From contig JAIXKK010000058.1 in assembly GCA_026954325.1 (NCBI GenBank), positions 26,800 to 90,799 of the forward strand: DNA of 64,000 nt, given 5' to 3'. This DNA is from Bryobacterales bacterium (lineage in GTDB: Bacteria; Acidobacteriota; Terriglobia; Bryobacterales; Bryobacteraceae). Shown in pieces: positions 8,396 to 17,462 of this stretch (position 1 is its first letter; the number at the start of each line of letters is the position of its first letter). Below the pieces are notes generated by a model that had not been told where the DNA came from, searched no databases, and saw nothing but the letters and a program-made list of their open reading frames with translations. Position numbers and translations under genes: made by a program.

Positions 8396-8748
8396 CGTTG
8401 CGCGCCGTTACGAGACTTTGACTCCTCCCTGGCGGCTTCGCGGAGCAGGCCGACCGCGGTGCTGAGCTGAGAGTAGAAATAGCGGCGCAGGATATCGAGA
8501 ATCTCGATCAGCGCATGATCGCGGATGGAGTAATAGACCTGATTGCCGGCCTTCCGTTTGACGACGATCTGCCGGGCGCGAAGGACCGCCAGGTGCTGAG
8601 AGGCATTGGCCTGCTCGATACCGAGTTTCGCGATTAGCTGGCCTGCGGACAGTTCGCCCTCGCGCAGGAGTTCGACGATGGCAATGCGGGTGGGATGAGC
8701 GAGGCCCTGGAAGATCTCGCTTTTGAACTGGCGCAGTTCATTACCCAT
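8392..8748 (-). CDS. ArsR/SmtB-family regulator of the dab operon
   Basis: A 118-residue winged-helix repressor. HPTRIAIVELLREGELSAGQLIAKLGIEQ contains the first helices. ANASQHLAVLRARQIVVKRKAGNQVYYSI is the recognition helix plus wing. It is first in the operon and overlaps dabA by four bases, so it most likely controls it. The protein contains no cysteine, which excludes the thiol- or arsenic-sensing mechanisms of ArsR, BigR and SqrR. A DxH-type alpha-5 metal site is not obvious either (IRDHALIEILDIL is the nearest candidate). The inducer is unknown; a carbon- or pH-related signal is only a guess. A matching palindrome lies in its own promoter, so it probably represses itself. Confidence 0.88.
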   Translation of the reverse strand: MGNELRQFKSEIFQGLAHPTRIAIVELLREGELSAGQLIAKLGIEQANASQHLAVLRARQIVVKRKAGNQVYYSIRDHALIEILDILRRYFYSQLSTAVGLLREAAREESKSRNGAQR

Positions 8749-8750
8749 AA

Positions 8751-8783
8751 TGACAGTATATTCGAAATCTCGAATATTGTCAG
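8751..8783 (-). promoter_or_regulatory. arsR-dab promoter with operator in the spacer, probably leaderless
   Basis: On the minus strand, -35 CTGACA (8778-8783) is followed by an exact 17-base spacer and -10 TATACT (8755-8760). Each hexamer matches the sigma-70 consensus at five of six positions. A perfect inverted repeat ATATTCGA-AATC-TCGAATAT (8758-8777) fills the spacer and contains ATTC-N8-GAAT, the spacing reported for BigR/SqrR-type ArsR regulators. The expected start point, about seven bases past the -10, falls on the A of the arsR ATG (8748). No Shine-Dalgarno sequence is present, so the message is probably leaderless. Confidence 0.75.
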
Positions 8784-8946
8784 CAACCCCGGCAACCAGG
8801 CCCGGAGCGGATAGACATCGCCGCCTCCCCGGAAGAGCGGCCGAAACAGTTCGATCCCGGCATCCGGCGGAGACCGGAGGCCGGCGGGTTCCAGCCAGCG
8901 TGTGCCTAGCATGGCGCCGCGGCCGGATCGGGGTTCGGCTTGCCGT

Positions 8947-11694
8947 TCAGCGGCGGCGAGGCGAAACCTCTTTCGCCCCTCTCCGCAGGATGCTCTCCAT
9001 CTCGTCGTCGTCATCCATAACGATGGAAGGCAGCTTTCGGGCCTGTCCGTAGTCCGGATCCTTGGGGTCCTTGGCTTTCTCCGGATCGAAGATCCGCCGG
9101 TCCACGGGAACGGCTTTGTACGGCCGGAAATCGGGTTCGGTGGTGAAGCAGTCCGAAAAGTCGTTGGCCAGCGCATCAAACATGTTCAACGGCGGCAAGC
9201 CGAAGATCTCGTACAGAGTGCGATGCATGCTGAGGATGGTGGTGTGCCGGTGCGACACATAGCCTCTCTTCGCCCAGGGGCTGATCACCAGCAGGACACT
9301 CCTCTGCGCATCCACGTGGTCCGGTTCTCCGCCGGCGTCGTCCTGGGTGACGAAGATCGCCATGTTCTTCCAATAGGGCGTGTGGGAGAGAAATTCGACA
9401 AGGCGTCCCAGGGCGAGATCATTGTCCGCCATCCAGGAGGCCAGGTATGGGTAGCCCTTCTCCGGCTTGGGGGCCGCGCCATGGTCATTGCAGATGCCGA
9501 TATTGACAAAGGAAGGAAATTTCTTCCGGCCGCGTAGGAACCGCTCTTCGACATCCCGCATGAACCAATGGGCCCGGTACTGGTCGGGAATATTCATGTT
9601 GAAGATCGGATACCCGAAAGCGGTGTTGTCAAACAGGACCTTCGGCATGGGGATATTGACCACTTCGCGCGCGCCGGTGGGATGTTCGTCCTCTCCCTCC
9701 ACCACTCCGGGAAACTCGAATCCCTCGCCGTAGTTGCGAAAACGGATTCGATTGCGGCCGAGATGCTCCCACATGGATCCGGCTTCGGGATAATCCTCGG
9801 GAATGAGGGAGCCATTCGAGCCCATGGAGTAGCGGCGTCCCGGAGCGGTGCTGTCCTTCTTGAACGCCCAGCCGAGCGAATACGTCATCTGCATGAGGTT
9901 GTTCGGCTGCACACCCACCAGCCAGCGATGCCCCACGCCGGAAGCCTCCGGCTCCATGTAGAAGTTGTCGCTCACGGTGAACGCGCGCGCCAGGGCGTTG
10001 TGATTCACCATCACGGCGGCATCCTCGAGAGCGGGTTGGCCGTCTCCCTTGATGGTTTGATGCAATCCCCAGCGCAGCAGCGAGGGGTCATGCCGGGCGC
10101 CGGGAATACGATCGAAGATCGTGTCGTAGGTGTGATTCTCTTTCGTGATGAAGACGACGTACTGGATCTCCCGGGACGCGCGCCCGGGAATGCCGGGAAT
10201 CACCGGAGACGACATGGCTGCCCGATCGGCCTCGCCATCCACCATTCCGTTGTTTTCGAGGACGCGCCCGGTCATCTTCGGCAGTTCGCTATCGGATGGA
10301 TTGTCCATGATGCTAATCACGCCGCGCATTCCCAGAAAGGCGCTCTTCGGAATCTCACTCCCGGCGTTCGGGCCATTGCCGAAGCCTTTGAAAGAGATGC
10401 AGGCCAGATGACGGCCGTCCGGCGAGATGGCCACGCGGTATGGGTACCAGGCGGTGGGGATGTGGCCCAGCACCTGGAGCGTGCGGGCATCGAGAACGCC
10501 GATGGCGTTGATGCCGCTTTCGGCCACATACAGCCTGGCTCCGTCCGGCGACACCACCATTCCGGACGGCCCCACGCCTCGCAGGCGCGAGACGAACGGC
10601 GAGGGAGCAATCCGCTGCTTGGCGAGCAGCTTTCCGCTGGACAGATCGATACGTTCGATCAGGTCATTATTCCCGTTGGAGACGAACAGGCTGTCGCCGC
10701 TCACCGCCAGGTAGTTGGGAGCGCTGCCGCCAACGGTGGCGCCGTTATCCGAAGGGGCATGAATGAGGAGGCCGGTCTTCCAATGGCTCAGCACTTTCGG
10801 CGCCTGTGGATTGGAAACATCCACGCCGGTGACGGAGAAGGATTGCGGGCCATTGTCGTCTCCCAGGCCGGGGATCCTGCGGCCCTCGAAGGTGACGCCC
10901 TTTCGCGCGGCTTTGCTCGGATAGCCATACGGGGGTCGCGTAAGCCCGCGCGGATCGTGCTTGCCGCCGGCGGGCGGCGGCGCCGCGCTGTATTCGAACA
11001 GGCCGATGTTGGCTACGAGCACCCGGTTCCCGGAAACGGCCAGCGAGTAGGGGTAGCGCCCGGCGGGCGTGGAACCGGCCACGCGCCGCTGCTGCGTATC
11101 GACGATCACGAGGCGGAAGTTGGTAACGTCGGCGGCGTACAGATAGCGGCCGTCCGCGGAGACCTTCAAGTCGGCGGCGTAGCTATCCTCGAAATGCTTC
11201 CCGGCCAGTTCGACGTTGAGTGGAATTTCGGCCAGCAAACGGGTGGAGGCCGTGTCGAAGACAAAGAGCGTGCCGCTGTCGCCGCCGCTCCAATAGAGCA
11301 GCGCGCCGTCCGGAGAGAAGTCGGCTCCGCCGGCGTTCAGGTGGCCCTTTTTCTTCGAGGGCGGCTTCGGGGGGTGCAATTCCACGATATTCGGAGCGCC
11401 GGACTGCCAATCCGTCAGAATCTGCCCCACGCCATCGCTGGGTACAAAGAGCCGTTTCCCGTCGCGGCTCATGGCGAGGCCGTGAGGGAAGCGAACGAGC
11501 GGAAAATGTTTGCCCTCGGGCCGCAGGTAGCGGCCACTGGGAAGGATGGTTGTCCCGGCGGGATCGTGAGTAGCGTAGGTCTCGACCGACGGCGGATGCA
11601 GGTAGGGTTGGGCCCAAACAGCGGCCGCGGCGAGAAACCCGGCTATCCGGCGGGTGCGAATCTTGAAGCCATCCGGCCAAGGTCGTTGTTTCAT
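8947..11694 (-). CDS. Secreted YncE-type beta-propeller / phosphoesterase fusion
   Basis: A 915-residue exported protein. The basic N-terminus and hydrophobic stretch ending in AAAAVWAQP form a signal peptide. Residues about 35-480 form a YncE-like seven-bladed propeller with repeated blades such as FSPDGALLYWSGGDSGTLFV and VSPDGARLYVAESGINAIGV. Residues about 520-880 are an alkaline-phosphatase-superfamily phosphoesterase: VVFITKENHTYDTIFDRIPG carries the metal-site region, MVNHNALARAFTVSDNFY follows, and AIFVTQDDAGGEPDHVDAQRS holds the downstream metal ligands. This architecture is recurrent in Acidobacteriota and Planctomycetes, but the natural substrate is unknown. It runs in the same direction as the arsR-dab operon but is separated by about 200 bases and is probably independent. 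Confidence 0.85.
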   Translation of the reverse strand: MKQRPWPDGFKIRTRRIAGFLAAAAVWAQPYLHPPSVETYATHDPAGTTILPSGRYLRPEGKHFPLVRFPHGLAMSRDGKRLFVPSDGVGQILTDWQSGAPNIVELHPPKPPSKKKGHLNAGGADFSPDGALLYWSGGDSGTLFVFDTASTRLLAEIPLNVELAGKHFEDSYAADLKVSADGRYLYAADVTNFRLVIVDTQQRRVAGSTPAGRYPYSLAVSGNRVLVANIGLFEYSAAPPPAGGKHDPRGLTRPPYGYPSKAARKGVTFEGRRIPGLGDDNGPQSFSVTGVDVSNPQAPKVLSHWKTGLLIHAPSDNGATVGGSAPNYLAVSGDSLFVSNGNNDLIERIDLSSGKLLAKQRIAPSPFVSRLRGVGPSGMVVSPDGARLYVAESGINAIGVLDARTLQVLGHIPTAWYPYRVAISPDGRHLACISFKGFGNGPNAGSEIPKSAFLGMRGVISIMDNPSDSELPKMTGRVLENNGMVDGEADRAAMSSPVIPGIPGRASREIQYVVFITKENHTYDTIFDRIPGARHDPSLLRWGLHQTIKGDGQPALEDAAVMVNHNALARAFTVSDNFYMEPEASGVGHRWLVGVQPNNLMQMTYSLGWAFKKDSTAPGRRYSMGSNGSLIPEDYPEAGSMWEHLGRNRIRFRNYGEGFEFPGVVEGEDEHPTGAREVVNIPMPKVLFDNTAFGYPIFNMNIPDQYRAHWFMRDVEERFLRGRKKFPSFVNIGICNDHGAAPKPEKGYPYLASWMADNDLALGRLVEFLSHTPYWKNMAIFVTQDDAGGEPDHVDAQRSVLLVISPWAKRGYVSHRHTTILSMHRTLYEIFGLPPLNMFDALANDFSDCFTTEPDFRPYKAVPVDRRIFDPEKAKDPKDPDYGQARKLPSIVMDDDDEMESILRRGAKEVSPRRR

Positions 11695-11829
11695 GTGACG
11701 GCGACTACCAGCCTAGCGAAAGTTCCCATGGCCGCAAAAGAGCTTGCGCTCGCGCACGGCACGTACCGGGCACGAAATTTGCCTGTGCTATACTTCCGCA
11801 ACGGCTTTTCCTCCAAACCGCCTTCCACT

Positions 11830-12624
11830 ATGAGCGACAACGTAGACCTGAGTATCCGGCAGTTTATTGAAGCCTGGCGCATCTTGAGCAGCGCGGCTTC
11901 CAGTTACAGCACGCACTCCGCCGAAGCCGTGGAATGCGTGTTCAGCGGAGTCCCGATCCCGTTTTTCAATGCGGCGTTCCTCACCGCGAGAGGCCTTTCC
12001 CCCGAGGCCACGCAAGACGCCGCGGAAAGAGCGCGCGCGTGGGCGGGTCGTCGTGTGCCATGGATTCTCGCAGCCACGCACGAAGCGATGGACCCCGGCG
12101 CCGGTTGCGCCGCCATGCTGGAGAGTCGCGGCTTTGTCCCGGTAATGACGCTGACCGGAATGATGGCGGAGCGTGTTGCCCCGGTGGAGCATGTTCCGGA
12201 GGGACTGGAGTTGCAAATTCCGGAGGACGACGCAGCCTGCCAAGGGATTCTGGACGTCAATTCGGCGGCCTATGACATGCCGTTCGCCGTGGGACAGCCC
12301 GTATGGGGACGAAAAGCGTTCTGGAAGGATCATTTTGCCGTCCTGGGCTTTGCCCGAGGGCGGCCGGTAAGCAGCGCCGCTGTTGTCATGTCCGGCGGAC
12401 ACCGTTATGTCGCGTTCGTGGCTACCGCGCCAGGCCAGCAGCGCCGCGGATATGCGGACGCGGCCATGCGCCGCGCTCTGGAACTGGCCCGCGAGGCGCA
12501 TGGCGAGCATCCGACCTTCCTGCACGCAACCGATGCCGGACGTCCGATGTATGAACGCATGGGCTACCAGGCGGTGTCCTCGCATACCATCCTTATGGAC
12601 AAGTGTTTTCTCGGCGAACATTGA
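11830..12624 (+). CDS. GNAT-family N-acetyltransferase
   Basis: A 264-residue cytoplasmic protein. The C-terminal half (about 150-255) has the GNAT fold signature: FARGRPVSSAAVVMSGGHRYVAFVATAPG is strands 3-4, QQRRGYADAAMRRALELARE is the acetyl-CoA pyrophosphate loop and helix, and MYERMGYQAVSSHTILM is the final 'GF/GY' strand. The N-terminal 130 residues form a second, degenerate GNAT-like half (WILAATHEAMDPGAGCAAMLESRGFVPVM), so it is probably a tandem-GNAT protein. The ATG chosen (MSDNVDLS) follows an in-frame stretch antisense to the preceding gene that has no coding character. The acceptor substrate is unknown. It is divergent from the phosphoesterase gene. Confidence 0.75.
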   Translation: MSDNVDLSIRQFIEAWRILSSAASSYSTHSAEAVECVFSGVPIPFFNAAFLTARGLSPEATQDAAERARAWAGRRVPWILAATHEAMDPGAGCAAMLESRGFVPVMTLTGMMAERVAPVEHVPEGLELQIPEDDAACQGILDVNSAAYDMPFAVGQPVWGRKAFWKDHFAVLGFARGRPVSSAAVVMSGGHRYVAFVATAPGQQRRGYADAAMRRALELAREAHGEHPTFLHATDAGRPMYERMGYQAVSSHTILMDKCFLGEH

Positions 12625-12791
12625 TACCGGGACATCGGAGCCCTATTAAGAAATGCAAGCAATCGTCTCCCTGCCGCGGGGGGGCAACGTGGGCGGCCAT
12701 GGCATCATCAGGATACCGTGAGGAAACTGCTTGAAATGGCGCGGCGGCTGGAAGCGGGCGGATACCATCCCGGCATTGCGTAAGGCCGTGG

Positions 12792-13181
12792 TCACTGCGT
12801 GCGCGTGGGGCGTTCGGTGATGGAGAAGCGGGCGTAGGCCACGATGCCTCCGGGCATGGAGAGCGCGATGGTGCCCAGATCGAGATCGAGGAAGAACAGG
12901 ACGCAGAGGATGTGTCCATTGACGAAGCAGGAGCCGTGGATCAGCCGCGCCTCGGGCAACTCCGTGAACAGGGCTTTCTCGATATTGACGGAAGTGGCGC
13001 CCAGCGCCTTTGCCGCCATGGCCGCAATCGGCTCATGTAATTGTTTGGCCGCCACGGGGCGCCCGCTGGTCACGAACTCCGGATCTTCGGCGAAACCGTC
13101 GAAATAGAAATTCCAAAACGCTCCCAGATCAGTGGCGGTAGCCAGCCGTTTCTTCAAATCGAAAATGCGTTCGCTATCCAT
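12792..13181 (-). CDS. Conserved protein of unknown function
   Basis: A 129-residue soluble protein without signal peptide or membrane segment. It is mixed alpha/beta, with FWNFYFDGFAEDPEFV near the N-terminus and HGSCFVNGHILCVLFFLDLDLG followed by TIALSMPGG in the C-terminal half. I do not recognise the family. Its start overlaps the end of the HTTM-DCC gene by eight bases, so it is the last gene of a three-gene operon and is presumably translated by coupling. Nothing in the sequence suggests an active site. Confidence 0.65.
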   Translation of the reverse strand: MDSERIFDLKKRLATATDLGAFWNFYFDGFAEDPEFVTSGRPVAAKQLHEPIAAMAAKALGATSVNIEKALFTELPEARLIHGSCFVNGHILCVLFFLDLDLGTIALSMPGGIVAYARFSITERPTRTQ

Positions 13182-14361
13182 GAGAAACGCTCCGGGGAAG
13201 TTTGCAGGACCGCCCCGGGAAGAGGCGATGCCGGTTGCGGGCCACCAGGTCGTACGCCGCCACGCCGATGGGGTTCATGAGCGGCGAAAAGAAAAACAGA
13301 GCGGAGCCGGCAATGAGCCTTCGCCACAAGGGCGCCACGGGTTCCGGCGCCAGAGCAATCAAGGCGAACAGCGCCATCCAGACCACCGGCGTGTAGACGA
13401 GCATCCGCCGAATGGCGTAAAAACCCTCGAGAACCCTTCCTCCGGCGGCCACTAACTGTAGCCTGCGCGAGGCCGCCTCGTCACTGATGCCATACTCACT
13501 TCCTCGCCCTGCCTGATAAGGCGACCATTCGAAGACTTGCTCGAAATCGAGGCGCTCGAACTGTTCGCGGCACCAGTCGCAGAATCCGCAGTCGCCGTCG
13601 AAGATCACCAGAAGGGGTTTCGACGGCCACCGCAGGAAACTGAACATGGCAGCCTGCATGCCGTAGAAGAACATGGCGAAGGTCTGCCCGGTAAAGAGGA
13701 GAAATCCGGATTGAAGGCAGATGCTGACACACACTCCCCAAAGTTCGAATGACGGAATGACCAGGAAAAGAGAGGCTCCGAGTTCGGCGGCGATTGTCAT
13801 CCAGCACATGAACTTTCCCAGCAGGAGGGGCGGGAGCATGTTGTTCAGCCAGATGTAAACGGGTTGCGCGAGCTTGTCCACGGCCCAGTGCTCGAAGAAC
13901 TGCCCGCTGTGCCAATCCGCATCGAGAGCTTTATTGAGGCCCGCGCCGAAGTACACGATTGCCACTTGCAGGCGCAGCAAGTAGGGCTGCATTCCCGGGA
14001 CATGGAGTCCGGCAAGCAGCAGCATGAGGGCGCAGAAAGTCTTGTTGTTCCCGTAGTAGGCGCGCGAACTCAGAACTCCGAGCAGCATGGTTCCGCCAAG
14101 CAGCAGGCAACTGGCGCGCACGGCGCGATTGAACAGCAGCGCCGCGGCCGAAAGAAGAAACAACGTTTGCAGCAGGCGTTGGAACACGATGCCTGGCATG
14201 AGGTGATCCAACCCGGGGAGGAACGGAAGAAACGGATCGGGGAGCAGCCGGACGTGGTTTGTAAGCAGCAAAGCGAGCGCAATCAGCTTCGCCATCAGCA
14301 GGACGGGGATAGGCAGAGCGGTGCCGCCCATCCGCGGCGGATTCCAACTGGCGCCGGTCAT
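13174..14361 (-). CDS. HTTM-like membrane protein fused to a DCC thiol-oxidoreductase domain
   Basis: A 395-residue protein in two parts. Residues about 15-240 are a multi-span membrane domain resembling the HTTM/vitamin-K-carboxylase-like family ([25 protein letters not shown] is typical). About 250-330 is a DUF393 'DCC' domain with the defining [11 protein letters not shown] motif, a thioredoxin-like CxxC. Two more membrane helices follow. Separate HTTM and DCC genes are often neighbours; here they form one chain. The start is placed at the ATG whose ATGA overlaps the previous gene's stop. An ATG seven codons further upstream is possible but overlaps more. The likely role is membrane-associated thiol or quinone redox chemistry; substrate unknown. 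Confidence 0.75.
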   Translation of the reverse strand: MTGASWNPPRMGGTALPIPVLLMAKLIALALLLTNHVRLLPDPFLPFLPGLDHLMPGIVFQRLLQTLFLLSAAALLFNRAVRASCLLLGGTMLLGVLSSRAYYGNNKTFCALMLLLAGLHVPGMQPYLLRLQVAIVYFGAGLNKALDADWHSGQFFEHWAVDKLAQPVYIWLNNMLPPLLLGKFMCWMTIAAELGASLFLVIPSFELWGVCVSICLQSGFLLFTGQTFAMFFYGMQAAMFSFLRWPSKPLLVIFDGDCGFCDWCREQFERLDFEQVFEWSPYQAGRGSEYGISDEAASRRLQLVAAGGRVLEGFYAIRRMLVYTPVVWMALFALIALAPEPVAPLWRRLIAGSALFFFSPLMNPIGVAAYDLVARNRHRLFPGRSCKLPRSVSHG

Positions 14362-14711
14362 GGCTTTGGGGGGTAGCGCCATACCTGCTCCTCTTTGCCA
14401 TTGATCCGATAGCGCATCGTGATCTCTGCCTTGTTCGGCCCGGCGTAGCGCTCCTCATAGCCTTGGATGATATCAATAAGGTTTTGGACGCCGCGGTTAT
14501 CGGCGCCCTTGGCGGGGCGCCGGTACCGCCGCCGCACCTCCTGGGGTGTGAGTTTCTTCCCATCGAGGGTCACGTCCAATTGATAGTCCGTCTGCATGTC
14601 GAACGGAGCCCAGCAGAAGTAGCGGGCTTTGGTGGTTCGCGCAAGGGCGATCAGCGCGAGTTGCGCCGCGATCAGCGCTGCCGCGATGCCAATGGAAACC
14701 CTTTGCATCAT
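14358..14711 (-). CDS. Small membrane-anchored or exported protein, unknown
   Basis: A 117-residue protein with one N-terminal hydrophobic helix ([18 protein letters not shown]) serving as signal anchor or signal peptide, and a soluble, basic remainder ([20 protein letters not shown], then [19 protein letters not shown]). It is the first gene of the operon with the HTTM-DCC protein, overlapping it by four bases, and so is probably a partner subunit on the outer face of the membrane. No known family is recognised. It is divergent from trpB2, with 33 bases between the start codons. Confidence 0.65.
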   Translation of the reverse strand: MMQRVSIGIAAALIAAQLALIALARTTKARYFCWAPFDMQTDYQLDVTLDGKKLTPQEVRRRYRRPAKGADNRGVQNLIDIIQGYEERYAGPNKAEITMRYRINGKEEQVWRYPPKP

Positions 14712-14744
14712 GCTAGACTCGTGATTCTATCGCAGGAGATTCCC

Positions 14745-16106
14745 ATGCCGGACACCATCAAATACCTACTCGACGAAAGCCGCATTCCTAAGTTCTGGTA
14801 CAACCTCATAGCGGACTTACCTTCGCCTCCTCCTCCCGTCCTTCATCCCGGCACCAAACAGCCGGTGGGGCCGGACGACCTGGCGCCCCTTTTTCCCATG
14901 AGCCTCATTCAGCAGGAGGTCACCACGGAACGGGAGGTTGAAATTCCCGGTCCGGTCCGGGAGGTTTACAAGCAATGGCGGCCAACTCCGCTGTTCCGCG
15001 CCCGGCGGCTCGAACAGGCGCTCGACACGCCCGCGCGCATCTATTACAAGTATGAAGGAGTCAGCCCGGCCGGGAGTCATAAGCCGAACACGGCCGTTGC
15101 GCAGGCTTTCTACAACCGCGAGGCGGGGATCAGGAAGATCACCACGGAAACCGGAGCGGGCCAGTGGGGCAGCGCGCTGGCCTTTGCCGGCGCGCTGTTC
15201 GGCATCCAGATCGACGTGTACATGGTGCGAGTGTCCTATCAGCAGAAGCCGTACCGGCGAGCCCTGATGGAATCCTACGGCGCGCGCTGCGTGCCGTCTC
15301 CTTCCAACGAAACCGCCAGCGGACGCGCCATCCTCGCCCAGCGGGCGGATCATCCGGGCAGCCTCGGAATCGCCATTTCCGAGGCGGTGGAACTAGCCGC
15401 GCAGCGAGACGACACCAAGTACGCCCTCGGCTCCGTGCTGAATCACGTGCTGCTGCACCAGACCGTTCTCGGGCAGGAATGCGTAGGGCAGATGGAGATG
15501 GCCGACGACTATCCGGATATCGTGATCGGCTGCACCGGAGGCGGCTCAAATTTCGCGGGCATCGCGTTCCCCTACCTGGGAGCGCAACTTCGCGGTGGGA
15601 AAGCCGTGAGGATCATCGCGGTGGAACCGTCGGCGTGTCCCAGCCTCACGCGCGGGAGGTACGCCTATGATTTTGGCGACACGGCGCACCTCACCCCGCT
15701 CACGAAGATGCACACTTTGGGATCCACCTTCACGCCGCCGGGATTCCATGCCGGAGGCCTGCGCTACCACGGGATGGCGCCGCTGGTGAGCCACGTCAAG
15801 GAACTCGGCCTCATCGAAGCCCGGGCGTATCAGCAGACTGCCTGCTTCGCCGCGGGAGTTCAATTCGCCCGCACGGAAGGCATCCTTCCCGCCCCGGAGG
15901 CGAATCATGCTGTCCGGGCGGCAATCGACGAAGCCCTGCGCTGCAGGGAGGACGGCGTGAGCCGGGCGATTCTATTCAACCTTTGCGGCCACGGGCACTT
16001 CGATATGCAGGCCTATATCGACTACTTCAGCGGCAAACTGGCTGACCTCGAATATGACGAGGCGGAACTGGCGATGGCGCTCGCCGGACTGCCGTCCTTA
16101 GGCTGA
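14745..16106 (+). CDS. trpB: Tryptophan synthase beta-like enzyme, TrpB2 type
   Basis: A 453-residue PLP enzyme, longer than TrpB1 (about 390-400) and with the N-terminal extension of the TrpB2 group ([13 protein letters not shown]). K113 in GSHKPNTA is the Schiff-base lysine. [12 protein letters not shown] is the catalytic loop with the substrate-binding glutamate, and [12 protein letters not shown] binds the PLP phosphate. [10 protein letters not shown] closes the domain. It makes tryptophan from indole plus serine, or condenses serine with indole salvaged from other sources. There is no trpA beside it, as is usual for TrpB2. The start has AGGAGA seven bases upstream. Convergent with the next gene, one base apart. 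Confidence 0.9.
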   Translation: MPDTIKYLLDESRIPKFWYNLIADLPSPPPPVLHPGTKQPVGPDDLAPLFPMSLIQQEVTTEREVEIPGPVREVYKQWRPTPLFRARRLEQALDTPARIYYKYEGVSPAGSHKPNTAVAQAFYNREAGIRKITTETGAGQWGSALAFAGALFGIQIDVYMVRVSYQQKPYRRALMESYGARCVPSPSNETASGRAILAQRADHPGSLGIAISEAVELAAQRDDTKYALGSVLNHVLLHQTVLGQECVGQMEMADDYPDIVIGCTGGGSNFAGIAFPYLGAQLRGGKAVRIIAVEPSACPSLTRGRYAYDFGDTAHLTPLTKMHTLGSTFTPPGFHAGGLRYHGMAPLVSHVKELGLIEARAYQQTACFAAGVQFARTEGILPAPEANHAVRAAIDEALRCREDGVSRAILFNLCGHGHFDMQAYIDYFSGKLADLEYDEAELAMALAGLPSLG

Positions 16107-16107
16107 C

Positions 16108-17170
16108 TTAACGGCTGAAATACCCGTTGATCTCGAGCACGATATCCGTGCGGCGAAAGGCATGGAGGTCGATCGCGCCGCCGGTCCCCGCGGACACAAT
16201 GACGGAGTTCGTCACCACCTGTCCTTCGAATGGATTGAGAAAAGATACCACCGGGCGCGGTTGACCCGTTGGGTAAGCAGTGAGGCAGGGCATCGGCGAA
16301 CCGGAGGGGAGAGCCGTGACGTTGACGGCGTAGGCTTTCGCAGAGGCGGGAATTCCAGGGCAGAAAGAAGCATTCGGCATGGGCGGCGTGCGCGAGCTGT
16401 TTTCCGCAAACATCGGCCCGCCGAATACGCCTGGAAATGCCGGATTCGCCGTATCCATAACGCGGCACTGCGGCAGCGTGAAATAGTAGAGGCCGGTGAG
16501 TCCGTCGTCGGGAGCAAAATAGCTGTTGATGTCGATGAGAAAGTCTGTCTCGTCAAAGGTGAAAACGTCAATACTGCCGCCGGCGGCAGGCACAAGAAAG
16601 CTGTTTGCAGGAATCCGGCCCGACGGTGAGTTCAGACTCGAAACGTTGGGTCGCACGTCTCCCGTGGGCCAAGCGGTGAGGAAGGCCAGCGGACCTTTGG
16701 GGACGGCGGTAATGGTGACGGAATAAGATAAGCAGCCGCTCCGGAAGGAACCTGGCAGTATGAAGGCGAAGAAAAGGGGAAAAAACGAGTCAGTGGCCAT
16801 GGAGGGTGTCCGAAAGGACCGAAGGTTGGCCGCATGATGAAGTATCCGGCAATATCCAGGACAAGGTCGGTATTATCGGACGAATACGCGCTCAAACTGC
16901 TGAATGGTCCGGCGCGCACGATGGTCGAGTTGGCAACCACAAGCCCGTCTGGGGAACGGACAGTCCAAACCGAAGGCTGGTCTTTGCCCGTAGCCAGATG
17001 GTGACAAAATCGGCGCGCCCCCTGGGAACAAGCGTTACATTGGGCACATAGGCTTTCGCCGAAGCGGGAATGCGGCAGCCACTCCATCGGGAATGGCCGT
17101 TCGCGGCGGCGCCCGCCGAAGCGCTTATTGAGGAGATGTCCGTGGTGGAATACGTTACGGTAAACATCAA
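16108..17170 (-). pseudogene. Tandem-repeat surface/secreted protein with two frameshifts
   Basis: Three reading frames join into one protein with three copies of a roughly 100-residue repeat. Each copy reads 'IPASAKAY.vNVT..P.G...(F)LT.(W/Y)PTG..rP.vS.lNs.dG.vv.NS.IV.AG..g.i......TD.vldI.GYF'. Repeat 1 is interrupted near 16994: a WPTG codon run reads TGGCTACGGGC where one C is missing. Repeat 2 is interrupted at 16723-16732, where a five-base tandem duplication (ATAAG twice) throws the frame. The last part (residues after 16720) is open to the stop at 16108. The repeat resembles a secreted-protein repeat seen in Acidobacteriota. The true N-terminus is not identifiable. Real decay or assembly error remain possible. 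Confidence 0.7.
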
Positions 17171-17462
17171 CGCCGAGGGGAGAAGCGGGCGCGCAGGATG
17201 ATATCGAGTTCCACGGTAGAACCCGGCGTTGCATGCCCCGAAGAGAGCGAAAGAGAAATGCTTTGCGCAAATGCGCCGTTCCAGAGCGGCGCCGCGAGCG
17301 GGAGCAGCAGCTATCGATGAAAAGCTTTCCTGCCCTGGAATACAGAGCGAAGAGGCCCCATCAGCATCTCTTCATTCTAGTGGAGGCGCAGCGGGCGTTC
17401 ACGAAATTTCTGTAGCGCGGAGTACATTCGATATACTGGCCCTGGGGAGGGCTATTCGTTTC
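17171..17462. other. Intergenic stretch with no supported gene
   Basis: About 290 bases lie between the frameshifted repeat protein and the lipoprotein gene. The minus strand contains a short open stretch next to the pseudogene (STVELDIILRARFSPRR before a stop). It looks protein-like and may be the lost N-terminal exon of the repeat protein or an unrelated remnant. A TATACT hexamer at about 17430 could be the -10 of the lipoprotein gene. Nothing else was recognised. Confidence 0.3.
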
